Assembly (NCBI GenBank): GCA_038230775.1
Contig: JBBRMQ010000094.1
Location: 1 to 14,281 of the forward strand
Source of the DNA: JBBRMQ01 sp038230775
GTDB taxonomy: Bacteria > Acidobacteriota > Thermoanaerobaculia > Gp7-AA8
DNA length: 14,281 nt
Reading direction: 5' to 3'
In this document: positions 1 to 7,156 of the stretch, piece by piece
Layout: each line of letters begins with the position of its first letter
Numbering within the stretch: position 1 is the stretch's first letter
The notes under the pieces: generated by a model
Database searches by the model: none
What the model saw: only the letters and a program-made list of their open reading frames with translations
Told to the model about the DNA's origin: nothing
Position numbers and translations under genes: made by a program

Positions 1-34
1 ACAAACGAAGTGCCCGTGCCGCTGGTGGGGTAGC

Positions 35-59
35 GCCCCTCACCCGGCCTTCGGCCACG
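35..59. repeat. Short repeat, CCCTCACCC/GGCCTTCGGCC type
   Basis: A 25-base stretch that recurs exactly at 3970-3994. It contains a small perfect hairpin, GGCC-TTC-GGCC. In both places it lies 60 bp or less upstream of the 95-bp hairpin repeat, so the two may form a composite intergenic unit. At this copy I see no matching right half (a TGAGGGGC segment), so it looks like a half element. It has no coding potential. Confidence 0.75.
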
Positions 60-119
60 AACTTCCTCCGTCGACAACCAAATGCGGGTGCCGCAGCGGT
101 GGGTGCACGCCACACTACC

Positions 120-214
120 TGTCATCCCGAGCGTAGCGAGGGACCGGTGTGGGCGGGTGGCTCGCGAATCGTGCCTCCCGCCCACACCGGTTCCTCGCTA
201 CGCTCGGAATGACA
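120..214. repeat. 95-bp palindromic (REP/MITE-like) repeat, copy 1
   Basis: A long inverted repeat: left arm 120-157, right arm 177-214, 19-base loop. The arms match at 36 of 38 positions. It starts TGTCATCCCGAGCGTAGCGA and ends in the reverse complement, and the inner arms are CCGGTGTGGGCGGG and its complement. A second copy of the same length lies at 4040-4134, with an identical right arm but an unrelated loop. There is no coding capacity, so any mobility would have to be supplied in trans. It sits 45 bp downstream of the bioY stop codon, where it could fold at the mRNA 3' end and protect it or stop transcription. Confidence 0.9.
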
Positions 215-259
215 AGGCTCACGCGTCGATGGATCGCGGGATGTCACGACGGATCTCGT

Positions 260-829
260 TCACGCCCCGCGCGAAAGCAATCGCTGCGCGTAGGGGAGAA
301 GCGCTGCGCCGATCGCTACTTTGATGACATCGGCGAGGATGAACGGCGCCACGCCGGTGGCGAACGCGCCGCGCGCGCCCGCGAACTGCGCGAGCCACGA
401 CCAGCCGCCCGCGTAGATCACCGTGAGAGCGACGAGCATTCCGGCCACGGCGCGCACGATCGTGCTGCCCCAGCCGCGCTGCGAGAACCATCCGGCGACG
501 AACGCCGCGAACGGATACGAGTAGAGATAGCCGGCAGTCGGACCGAGAAGCCACGCGGCCCCGCCGTGCCCTTGCGCGAACACCGGAAGCCCGGAGATTC
601 CCTCGAGCAGATACAGCGTCGCCGCCGCGGCGCCGCGCTTCGAGCCGAGGGCGGCGCCGATGAAGATGACAGCAAGAGGCTGGAGCGTCAGCGGCACCGG
701 CGAGAACGGGACGGGGACCGCGATCTGCGCCGCGATGGCGATGATCGCGCTCGCCGCGATCACCAGACCGACGTCAACGGCGACACGTCCACGAACGACG
801 CTACGTTGCAGTGTTGCCGGGATCGACAT
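260..829 (-). CDS. bioY: BioY biotin transporter (ECF S-component family)
   Basis: A 189-residue membrane protein with about six hydrophobic segments, the usual size for BioY, the substrate-binding component that imports biotin through the inner membrane. The BioY signature is clear: PVPFSPVPLTLQPLAV near residues 40-55, then GLPVFAQGHGG and LLGPTAGYLYSYPFAAFVAGW (approximately residues 80-115). The start is the ATG at 829, preceded by a good AAGGAG at 837-842 with a 7-base gap. The gene overlaps the end of the upstream exporter gene by 29 bp, so the two are probably co-transcribed. The energising partners BioM and BioN are not in the window, so it may work alone or use a shared ECF module elsewhere. 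The birA gene about 7 kb away gives a metabolic link. Confidence 0.93.
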   Translation of the reverse strand: MSIPATLQRSVVRGRVAVDVGLVIAASAIIAIAAQIAVPVPFSPVPLTLQPLAVIFIGAALGSKRGAAAATLYLLEGISGLPVFAQGHGGAAWLLGPTAGYLYSYPFAAFVAGWFSQRGWGSTIVRAVAGMLVALTVIYAGGWSWLAQFAGARGAFATGVAPFILADVIKVAIGAALLPYAQRLLSRGA

Positions 830-3344
830 TCCGACTCTCCTTCGTCAGCACCAGGATCGCGGGCAACAGCGTGATGGCCGCGAGGCCGCTCAAACCGATC
901 CCGAAGGTTGAAGCATAACCAATCGAGCGCAGACCCGGATAGTGCGAGATCGCAAATGACCCGTAGCCGACGATCGCCGTCAGCGCGGCCATGACGATCG
1001 CTTTGCCCGTTTCGTGGGCGTGGTGACGGAACGTCGAGGGGCTCTCCGTGTAGCGCTGGAGCATGTAGATCGCGTAATCGGTCGCTACGCCGATGATCAT
1101 CAGGCCGACAAAGATGTTCATGAAGTTGAACTCGAGCCCCATCAGCGCCATGAGACCGAGCATCCCGGTCGCACCGGCGACGAACGGAACGAACGTCAGT
1201 GCGGTCAGCTTGATCTTGCGGAAACTGATCAGCATCAGCACGAACACCGCCGCGAAGCCGATGATCGTCGACCGCGTGGCGTCCGCCTTCACGATCCGCC
1301 GCAGCGTCGCACTGACGAGGTTGACGCCGGTGAAGATGTCGCCTGGATGTCTGTCAGGAACGGCGATGAGAGAGGCCGGCACTTCGCGCGGCCACTTCCC
1401 GCCGATCGGATACACGCGGATCACGGACATCCATCCATCGCCGATGGGCTTCACGTACGTCTCAGCGAGTTTCGTCAGGTCTTTGTCGCCGATGTTGGTG
1501 AGGGTGACGGGCTCTCTGGGTGCGAGCGCCTGACCGAACAGATCGAAGTAATTCGCATACGCCTCGGGCCGGAACCCGTTCTCGGCCAGCGCTGCTTCGA
1601 AGGACTTCCTGATGCGCGCGACGTTGAATCGACCGGCGCTCCCGCGGTTGAGCTCCGCGATCACCGCGCGCTGCTGCTCGACCGGCGGAAGAAACGTCGA
1701 GATCGACTGATACGAGGCGATGGTGTGATCCTTGACGAGAGGATCGAGATCGCGCGACGCGGCGGCGGTCTTCTCGAGCACTTCCTCGAGCGTCTTTCCC
1801 TCGCAGACGTACATCATGAAGTCGAACGATTGCCCGAACTTTTCGGTGACCCTGGCCTGACCGACGACGCCCGGGTTGCCCTTTGCGCGCAGGTCCTGGA
1901 TGTTGTCGCTGAAACGAAGCTGGGTGGCGAGAATGCTGCAGACCACGATGAACGCGCACCAGATCGCGATCGTCATCTGCGGGCGGGCAATCGACGCATC
2001 GATCAGCTTTCCCGAACCGAACGAGTGGAGATAAAGCTTCGGGCGACGCTTCGTCTCCTTCTGCTCGGAGTACACGATCAGGGCGGGCAGCAGGAACATG
2101 ACGCAGAGCAGGAAGAGCAGGATGCCGACGCCGGTCAGAAAGCCGAGCTGCGTCATCCCGCGGAAGTCGGTGGCGAGGAACGCGAAGAACGTTCCGGCGG
2201 TGGTAATCGCCGCGATGAAGACGCCGCCCATCGTCGTGCGCAGTGTCGTGCGCAATGCCTCGGGCATCTCGACGCCGCGATTGCGCTCGTCGACATAGCG
2301 GCCATACAGCACGGTAATGAAATCGATTCCCAGGCCTGCGAGCAACGCCGCGAATCCGGCGCTGGCTTGCGAAAGCACTCCGTAGACGACGCCCGCCATC
2401 CCGAACGTCACCGCGAGCCCCAGCGCCAGCGGCGCTCCTGCGTAGATCACCGAGGCGCCGCGGCGGAACGCATAGAGAAAGAGCGCCAGGACGCCGATGA
2501 ACGAGCCGACGACGTTGACGATGACGTCCTGGCGAATGAGGTCGGCGTCGCCGTTGGCGATCTCATATCCGCCGGTGTGGCTGATCGTCGGCAGCGGGAC
2601 GGCCGCCGGAGAGTTCTTGTGAAACTCCTTGAGCGCCTCCGCTTCGAGCAAAGAGCCGCTGGAGATGAGTTGCTTGCCGAACGGCACGTCTTGCGCCGGC
2701 CGCTTCGGCTTGACCAGCATCAGCAGCATCGTGTGATCGGACGAGAGGTAGTAGCCGCTCGACGTGTCGATCTTGAAGCCGCCGCCGGCGGACTGAAACT
2801 TGCGAAGAAAAATCGGCGCGAGGTTGAACGGATCGTATTGAACGAGCTGCTTGAGCGCGAATGCCTGCGGAGTCTGGAGCATGGCGCGGTTGCGCGCGAC
2901 CGCATCGCGGATGCCCTGGTCGGAGAGGTGGCCGGCGACTTCGTTGAGCTCCGCCGGCGTCAGGAACAAGAGTGCCCGCGGAAGGATGATCTGAACGTAG
3001 TCGAGAGGATTGGGAAGCCGGTAGCTCACATCCTGAACCAGCGGGCTCTTGCTGTAGCCGGTTGCGATCGCCTCGATGAGGGAGTCATAGTCATGGACGT
3101 CGCGCCCGGGCGGCATGTTCATGACGATGATGTGGTAGTCGATCGTGCCCATGTCGCGCAGTACCTTGCGGAACTCGTTCACCTGACGGTTCTGCTGCGG
3201 GATGAGATTGAGCAGGTCGGGATCGAAGGTCAGATGCGAGGCACCGGTGACGGCGACCATCGCGACGATGACGGCGATGAGAATGATCTGTTTGCTGTAG
3301 CGCAGACAGAGGTTGGCGAGTGCTTCGAAGATTCGTTCGGGCAT
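801..3344 (-). CDS. RND/MMPL-family exporter (HpnN-like predicted lipid transporter)
   Basis: An 847-residue inner-membrane protein with the duplicated layout of the RND/MMPL superfamily. TM1 is at about 18-37, a periplasmic domain at about 40-265, and a first TM bundle at about 270-425. Another TM lies at about 457-475, a second periplasmic domain at about 480-680, and a final TM bundle runs to the C-terminus. Each bundle carries the expected acidic residue in the central helix: Asp341 in GLGIDF and Asp756 in GVATDY, likely the proton relay. Size and design resemble the hopanoid exporter HpnN and the COG1033/COG4258 predicted exporters, which move lipids. The true substrate cannot be read from sequence. 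I chose the ATG at 3344 because the upstream extension (to 3494) has no membrane character and overlaps the divergent lipoprotein gene. No clear Shine-Dalgarno precedes it. bioY follows with a 29-bp overlap. Confidence 0.88.
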   Translation of the reverse strand: MPERIFEALANLCLRYSKQIILIAVIVAMVAVTGASHLTFDPDLLNLIPQQNRQVNEFRKVLRDMGTIDYHIIVMNMPPGRDVHDYDSLIEAIATGYSKSPLVQDVSYRLPNPLDYVQIILPRALLFLTPAELNEVAGHLSDQGIRDAVARNRAMLQTPQAFALKQLVQYDPFNLAPIFLRKFQSAGGGFKIDTSSGYYLSSDHTMLLMLVKPKRPAQDVPFGKQLISSGSLLEAEALKEFHKNSPAAVPLPTISHTGGYEIANGDADLIRQDVIVNVVGSFIGVLALFLYAFRRGASVIYAGAPLALGLAVTFGMAGVVYGVLSQASAGFAALLAGLGIDFITVLYGRYVDERNRGVEMPEALRTTLRTTMGGVFIAAITTAGTFFAFLATDFRGMTQLGFLTGVGILLFLLCVMFLLPALIVYSEQKETKRRPKLYLHSFGSGKLIDASIARPQMTIAIWCAFIVVCSILATQLRFSDNIQDLRAKGNPGVVGQARVTEKFGQSFDFMMYVCEGKTLEEVLEKTAAASRDLDPLVKDHTIASYQSISTFLPPVEQQRAVIAELNRGSAGRFNVARIRKSFEAALAENGFRPEAYANYFDLFGQALAPREPVTLTNIGDKDLTKLAETYVKPIGDGWMSVIRVYPIGGKWPREVPASLIAVPDRHPGDIFTGVNLVSATLRRIVKADATRSTIIGFAAVFVLMLISFRKIKLTALTFVPFVAGATGMLGLMALMGLEFNFMNIFVGLMIIGVATDYAIYMLQRYTESPSTFRHHAHETGKAIVMAALTAIVGYGSFAISHYPGLRSIGYASTFGIGLSGLAAITLLPAILVLTKESRNVDPGNTAT
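837..842 (-). promoter_or_regulatory. Ribosome binding site of bioY
   Basis: AAGGAG on the minus strand, 7 bases before the ATG at 829. It lies past the end of bioY but inside the coding region of the exporter gene, and it fixes the bioY start despite the 29-bp overlap. Confidence 0.75.
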
Positions 3345-3370
3345 GAGTCGTGAGGGCACGGGGGGATAAC

Positions 3371-3967
3371 ATGCGGGTTCGGTCGAGTCAAGGTTTATCG
3401 GTTCTTGCGGCGCTCGTCCTTCTGTTCGGATGCTCGAAGCCGGAGCCCCTGACGGCGGCCAGAGCGGATGAAATCCTCCGCGGGTACGAGGCACACCGCG
3501 AGCCCGTGTATGCCGCCGTACCGCAGAAGGTGTGGTGGGACGAGACGCATCCGAAAGACGACTTCGACGAGAAATCCGTGCACACGCTGCAGAACCTCGC
3601 CAAAGCCGATTACATCACGGTGACGGAAAGCCACGACGCGCATGGCAGCGTGTATCTCGCCAAGGTTACCCAGAAAGGCTTCCCGATCCTCGGCACCGGC
3701 CCCAGCGCGCGCGGGGCGGTCTACAAGGGATTGATCTGCTACAAACGCTACGACGGGATCAAGAACTTCGCGCGCCATCCGAACGAGCCGACGACCGGAC
3801 GCGCGGAGCTCATCTGGCACTACGACGAGCCGACGCCGCTCTACGATCTCTTCGAGACGAAGATCGACAAGCCGATCCGCAAACCGTTCGCGTCGCTCGT
3901 GTCGTTCTATTACAAGGATCACGGGTGGCGCTTCGATGTGACCGTCAGGAAGACGGACGCGGAGTAA
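3371..3967 (+). CDS. Predicted lipoprotein of unknown function
   Basis: A 198-residue protein with a lipoprotein signal: basic start MRVR, a hydrophobic stretch, then LLFGC with the lipidated cysteine at residue 21, followed by SKPEPL. The mature part is soluble and rich in aromatic and charged residues (for example KVWWDE, LIWHYDEPTPLYDLF, SFYYKDHGWRFDV). I do not recognise the family. Start choice: the ATG at 3371 has a GGGGGGAT stretch just upstream and opens directly on the signal peptide; a GTG at 3350 in the same frame would add seven residues before it. The gene is divergent from the RND/MMPL exporter with only 26 bp between the two start codons, so control regions are probably shared. 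A role as envelope partner of the exporter is possible but rests on position alone. Confidence 0.8.
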   Translation: MRVRSSQGLSVLAALVLLFGCSKPEPLTAARADEILRGYEAHREPVYAAVPQKVWWDETHPKDDFDEKSVHTLQNLAKADYITVTESHDAHGSVYLAKVTQKGFPILGTGPSARGAVYKGLICYKRYDGIKNFARHPNEPTTGRAELIWHYDEPTPLYDLFETKIDKPIRKPFASLVSFYYKDHGWRFDVTVRKTDAE

Positions 3968-3969
3968 GT

Positions 3970-3994
3970 GCCCCTCACCCGGCCTTCGGCCACG
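3970..3994. repeat. Second copy of the 25-base CCCTCACCC repeat; left half of a split palindrome
   Basis: Identical to 35-59. Its first eight bases, GCCCCTCA, are the reverse complement of TGAGGGGC at 4189-4196, which belongs to CTTCTCCCCGTGATGAGGGG (4177-4195 region). Such paired halves usually lie close together in intergenic palindromes; here about 195 bp separates them, and most of that is the 95-bp hairpin repeat. Confidence 0.7.
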
Positions 3995-4039
3995 GGATTC
4001 GTGGCATTTCACCGGCTTGCGATCGCAGATCAGCAACCA

Positions 4040-4134
4040 TGTCATCCCGAGCTTAGCGAGGGAGCGGTGTGGGTGGGCGGGACGATGAGCGCGCCGCCCG
4101 CCCACACCGGTTCCTCGCTACGCTCGGAATGACA
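4040..4134. repeat. 95-bp palindromic (REP/MITE-like) repeat, copy 2
   Basis: Same length and structure as 120-214: left arm 4040-4077, loop 4078-4096, right arm 4097-4134. The right arm is identical to copy 1 in all 38 bases, while the left arm differs at 3 positions and the loop is unrelated. It lies between the convergent 3' ends of the lipoprotein gene and rpiA. In RNA it would form a long stem on either strand and could act as a two-way transcription barrier, although no U-tract follows. Confidence 0.9.
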
Positions 4135-4199
4135 AAACGGTGGTGATTCCCGCCCAGCGAGTCCGGCTTCGACTCCTTCTCCCCGTGATGAGGGGCGAG

Positions 4200-4889
4200 T
4201 CACTCCTTCGAACGCTGCATCGTGCGGATGCCCGAGGCGGCGGCGATGATCGCTTCCGTCGCCTCGCGCGGAAAGAATCCCGTCTCCACCACTCCCGAGA
4301 GCTCGCGAACGCGCGCAACAACCTCGGAGATATCGCGATTGGCAGGAACGCGCACATCGAGGATGAGGTGACCTTCGTCGGTGATCCGCGGTGCGCCGTC
4401 GCGCATGCGGAGGATCGGTGTCAGTCCCATCGACTCGAAGCGACGCGCGAGAACTTCACGCGCAAACGGCGTCACCTCGATCGGTAGCGTTCCCACGCCT
4501 AACCTTTCCACGACCTTCGATTCGTCGGCGATCACGATGAATCGCGCCGCCTGCTGCTCCACGATCTTCTCTCGCAGCAGCGCGCCGCCGCGGCCTTTGA
4601 TGAGCCGCAGCCGCGAGTCGATCTCGTCCGCGCCGTCGACGGCGAGATCGAGGGGCGCGATCTGCGCCAGCGCAAACAACGGAATCGACAGCGAGCGCGC
4701 CTGCTCCTCGGTCTTGTTCGACGTGCACGTGCAGCGGATGTCCTTCAACGCCCCGGACGCCAGCGCTTCGCCCAGAAGATCGACGAACTGCTCCGCGGTG
4801 CTGCCGGTGCCCAGTCCGAGCGTCATGCCGCTGCGGACGGATTTCAACGCCTCGCGTGCGGCTGCCACTTTCATTTCCAGAGCGTTCAC
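4200..4889 (-). CDS. rpiA: Ribose-5-phosphate isomerase A
   Basis: A 229-residue cytosolic enzyme that interconverts ribose 5-phosphate and ribulose 5-phosphate in the pentose phosphate pathway; length is typical for RpiA. Visible motifs are the phosphate-binding GLGTGSTAEQF (25-35), SNKTEEQA (57-64), the catalytic VDGADE (84-89, Asp85 and Asp88), and KGRGGALLREKI (98-109, Lys98 and Glu107). The family form is usually KGGGGA, so the Arg at 100 is a small deviation. The GTG start at 4889 shares four bases (GTGA) with the ggt stop, pointing to translational coupling; ATG at 4874 is an alternative that would remove five residues. It is the last gene of the valS-birA-coaX-ggt-rpiA run. Confidence 0.95.
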   Translation of the reverse strand: MNALEMKVAAAREALKSVRSGMTLGLGTGSTAEQFVDLLGEALASGALKDIRCTCTSNKTEEQARSLSIPLFALAQIAPLDLAVDGADEIDSRLRLIKGRGGALLREKIVEQQAARFIVIADESKVVERLGVGTLPIEVTPFAREVLARRFESMGLTPILRMRDGAPRITDEGHLILDVRVPANRDISEVVARVRELSGVVETGFFPREATEAIIAAASGIRTMQRSKE

Positions 4890-6352
4890 ATGCCTCCCGC
4901 AACGCCGGCGTGGCGCGAATCGGAGACCGCGGTCAGGCGGCCGGTCTCGATGAGAACGGCATTGACGTCGCCGATAGAGTCGGTGGCCCGCATGCCGTGT
5001 CCCATCGCGGTCAGACGGGCGACCACTTCCGGCGCGGTGCGCGTCGCCTCGTACGTAATGTCGTCCGGTGTCGCCTGCTGATCGAATCGCGGAGCTTCCA
5101 CCGCGTCGTTGAGTGACTTGTTGTAACGCGTGATGTTGAGAATGACCTGGAGAACGATCGCCGGTGTCATCGTGCCGCCGGCGCTGCCGATGGCCAGAAC
5201 CGGCTTTCCACCGCGCAGGACGATTGTCGGTGCCATCGACGAGGGAATCCGGTCGCCGGCGTGCGTCGCGTTTTTCGCCGCGTCGTTGAGTGGAAAGCCG
5301 CAGCCCGGAACGACGAAGCCCGTTCCGTTGTCATCGTCCAGCGACACCGTAACGGCGGCAACGTTCCGCTCCGCATCGACGATCGTGAAATGCGTGGTGT
5401 GAATGCTTTGCGCCATCGCCGCCACGTGTTCTCCGAGCGCGATGGTGGGGGTGGCGCGCGCCGGATCGATCGACGCCCGCCACTGCTTGGCGTGATCCGC
5501 CGACAGCACGTCGCGGTAACTCAGAATCGAGTTGTCGGCGAAGAAGCGGTCGCGGTCGTACGCCGCTCGACGCTCGGCCTCCGCCAGGAGGTGAACGGTA
5601 GGCTCCGACGAACCGGCGATGCTCAGCATCTCCGCGATCATCATCCCGCCGGCGGCCGGCGGCGCGACCGATGCGATCTCATACTCACCGAAGGTCGTCT
5701 GGATCGGCGAACGCCACAGCGGTTTGTATTCGCTGAGGTCGTGGAGGGAAAGCGAGCCTCCGGCTTTGCGAACTTCGTCGACGATGCGCGCCGAGATCGC
5801 TCCGTCGTAAAACACCCGCGCGCCCGAAGTGGCGATGAGGTGCAGTGTCTTCGCCAGATCGCCTTTGGCCGATGCGCTCGCAGGTGCGACGAGATCTCTC
5901 CACGGCAGCGATCCGAAACGCCGATGCAATTCGTCCATGCCTGCGACCGTCGACGGTACGCCCGCTCCGGCGACGCCGCCGCGTGGCGCGCCGCCCTTGA
6001 ACGCCGCGGGAGCGTTCTCCCGAAAGTCGAGCGTCCACACCGCGTTCGACTTCGCGTCGTAATAGACGAGCGTTCCTCCTCCGCCGATGCTCGCCGTTCC
6101 AGGCTGCACCACGCTGAGCACGAATGCGACGGCCACCGCGGCATCGGCGGCGTTGCCTCCTCTGCGCAGAACCTGAAGGCCGGTCTGCGTCGCGTAGCGC
6201 GAGGACGTTGCAATCGCCGCGCGCGATCCGACGGCCTGCGAGCCGGCGAAGAGCAGCGGTGCGAGCAGTGTCATTCCGAGCGCAGTGAGGAGCCCCCTGC
6301 GCATGTGCCCAGGGGATCCTTCGCCGTCCTCGCGGCTCAGGATGACACTCAC
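4886..6352 (-). CDS. ggt: Gamma-glutamyltransferase (gamma-glutamyl transpeptidase), compact form
   Basis: A 488-residue Ntn-hydrolase precursor that cleaves or transfers the gamma-glutamyl group of glutathione, normally in the periplasm. Seen: RRGGNAADAAVAVAF (63-77), the substrate-binding arginine in DFRENAP (Arg111), the self-processing site before Thr319 in TTHFTIVD, NGTGFVVPG, SSMAPTIV and GSAGGT (the usual form is GSPGG). The predicted small subunit is about 170 residues. The precursor is shorter than the roughly 580 residues of E. coli GGT; about 45 residues are missing after LVAPA (155), where relatives carry the ARDGF-type stretch. Start: GTG at 6352 overlaps the coaX stop by four bases (GTGA); ATG at 6304 would begin directly at MRRGLLTALGMTLL, a better signal peptide. 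The N-terminal coding region is a palindromic repeat (6269-6347). Confidence 0.92.
   Translation of the reverse strand: MSVILSREDGEGSPGHMRRGLLTALGMTLLAPLLFAGSQAVGSRAAIATSSRYATQTGLQVLRRGGNAADAAVAVAFVLSVVQPGTASIGGGGTLVYYDAKSNAVWTLDFRENAPAAFKGGAPRGGVAGAGVPSTVAGMDELHRRFGSLPWRDLVAPASASAKGDLAKTLHLIATSGARVFYDGAISARIVDEVRKAGGSLSLHDLSEYKPLWRSPIQTTFGEYEIASVAPPAAGGMMIAEMLSIAGSSEPTVHLLAEAERRAAYDRDRFFADNSILSYRDVLSADHAKQWRASIDPARATPTIALGEHVAAMAQSIHTTHFTIVDAERNVAAVTVSLDDDNGTGFVVPGCGFPLNDAAKNATHAGDRIPSSMAPTIVLRGGKPVLAIGSAGGTMTPAIVLQVILNITRYNKSLNDAVEAPRFDQQATPDDITYEATRTAPEVVARLTAMGHGMRATDSIGDVNAVLIETGRLTAVSDSRHAGVAGGM
6269..6347. repeat. 79-bp imperfect palindrome inside the 5' end of ggt
   Basis: It begins TGTCATTCCGAGCGCAGTGA and ends GGCTCAGGATGACA, so its ends match the 95-bp repeats in style (TGTCAT...ATGACA and a CCGAGCG block). 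The inner arms are CCCCT and AGGGG around a GCGCATGTGCCC loop. Read on the minus strand it encodes residues 3 to about 28 of the gamma-glutamyltransferase, including LTALGMT, which is what the reverse complement of the repeat end specifies. It is a related but different subtype from 120-214. Confidence 0.75.
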
Positions 6353-7137
6353 TTGCGTCCCCGCTTCGCGGTGCGGTTCCGGTCGTAAATGATCTTCAGA
6401 CCGCGAAGCGTGAGATCGGGATCGACTTCGTCGATGAATTCGCTGTCGTCGGCAAGAAGCGTGGCCAGACCGCCGGTGGCGATGACACGCTTCACGCCAG
6501 GCACTTCCTTCTTCATCCGCGCAAGGATTCCGTCGACGAGGCCGAGGTATCCGAAGTAGAGGCCGGACTGCATGTTGACGACCGTGTTCGTCCCCACGAC
6601 GGTCTCCGGGCGTCGAATGTCCACTCGAGGCAATCGCGACGCGCGCGCGAACAGCGCCTCGGCGGAGATGTTGATCCCCGGCGCGATGACGCCGCCGACG
6701 TACTTGCCGTCCTTCGTCACGACGTCGAAGGTCGTCGCAGTGCCGAAGTCGACGATGATCAGCGGGCCGCCGAACTTGTCGTACGCGGCGACGCTGTTCA
6801 CGATGCGATCGGCGCCGACTTCCAGCGGGTTGTCGACCGCCACGGCGATCCCGGTCTTTACGCCGGGCTCGACGAAGAGCGGGTCGACCTGGAAATACTT
6901 CTTGATCATGGACTCGATCGCGCCGTTCAGCGGGGGAACGACGGAGGAGACGATCGCGCCGTCGAGCGGCTTCGCGATGCCCATCGTGAGCTGCTGCACG
7001 AGGACGCCGTATTCGTCCGCCGTTCGCTCGCGTGCGGTGGCCAGACGCCAGGAATGCGTGAGCGTGTCGCCTTCGTAGATTCCGAGGACAACATTCGTGT
7101 TTCCGACGTCGACGACGAGGATGCGCTCAGCGGCCAC
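6349..7137 (-). CDS. coaX: Type III pantothenate kinase
   Basis: A 262-residue ASKHA-fold kinase that phosphorylates pantothenate, the first step of coenzyme A synthesis in the cytosol; length is normal. Motifs: DVGNTN (10-15, phosphate-binding), GADRIVN (108-114, with the catalytic Asp110), DFGTATTFD (130-138), GGVIAPG, and TGGLA near the C-terminus. The type III enzyme is generally not feedback-inhibited by CoA. The start is the GTG at 7137, 19 bp after the birA stop, with no clear Shine-Dalgarno, so translation probably depends on upstream ribosomes. The birA-coaX pairing is a common bacterial arrangement. The stop codon overlaps the GTG of ggt. Confidence 0.96.
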   Translation of the reverse strand: MAAERILVVDVGNTNVVLGIYEGDTLTHSWRLATARERTADEYGVLVQQLTMGIAKPLDGAIVSSVVPPLNGAIESMIKKYFQVDPLFVEPGVKTGIAVAVDNPLEVGADRIVNSVAAYDKFGGPLIIVDFGTATTFDVVTKDGKYVGGVIAPGINISAEALFARASRLPRVDIRRPETVVGTNTVVNMQSGLYFGYLGLVDGILARMKKEVPGVKRVIATGGLATLLADDSEFIDEVDPDLTLRGLKIIYDRNRTAKRGRK

Positions 7138-7156
7138 GACCGGATGTTAGCGGGTG

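Noticed and set aside
120..214. CRISPR repeat or tRNA gene
   Set aside because: It is a single long inverted repeat with no regular spacers, and it cannot form a cloverleaf.
149..874. 241-codon plus-strand frame opposite bioY
   Set aside because: It crosses the palindromic repeat and runs antisense to bioY; the product is Arg/Asp/Glu-rich with no recognisable domain.
1014..3353. 779-codon open frame on the plus strand opposite the exporter gene
   Set aside because: It is antisense to a clear RND/MMPL gene and its product is dominated by Arg, Glu, Asp and His with no domain pattern, as expected from the reverse frame of GC-rich DNA.
4135..4199. Intrinsic terminator of rpiA
   Set aside because: Only a weak CCCC/GGGG stem is present on the minus strand, with no T-run; I prefer the split palindrome explanation.
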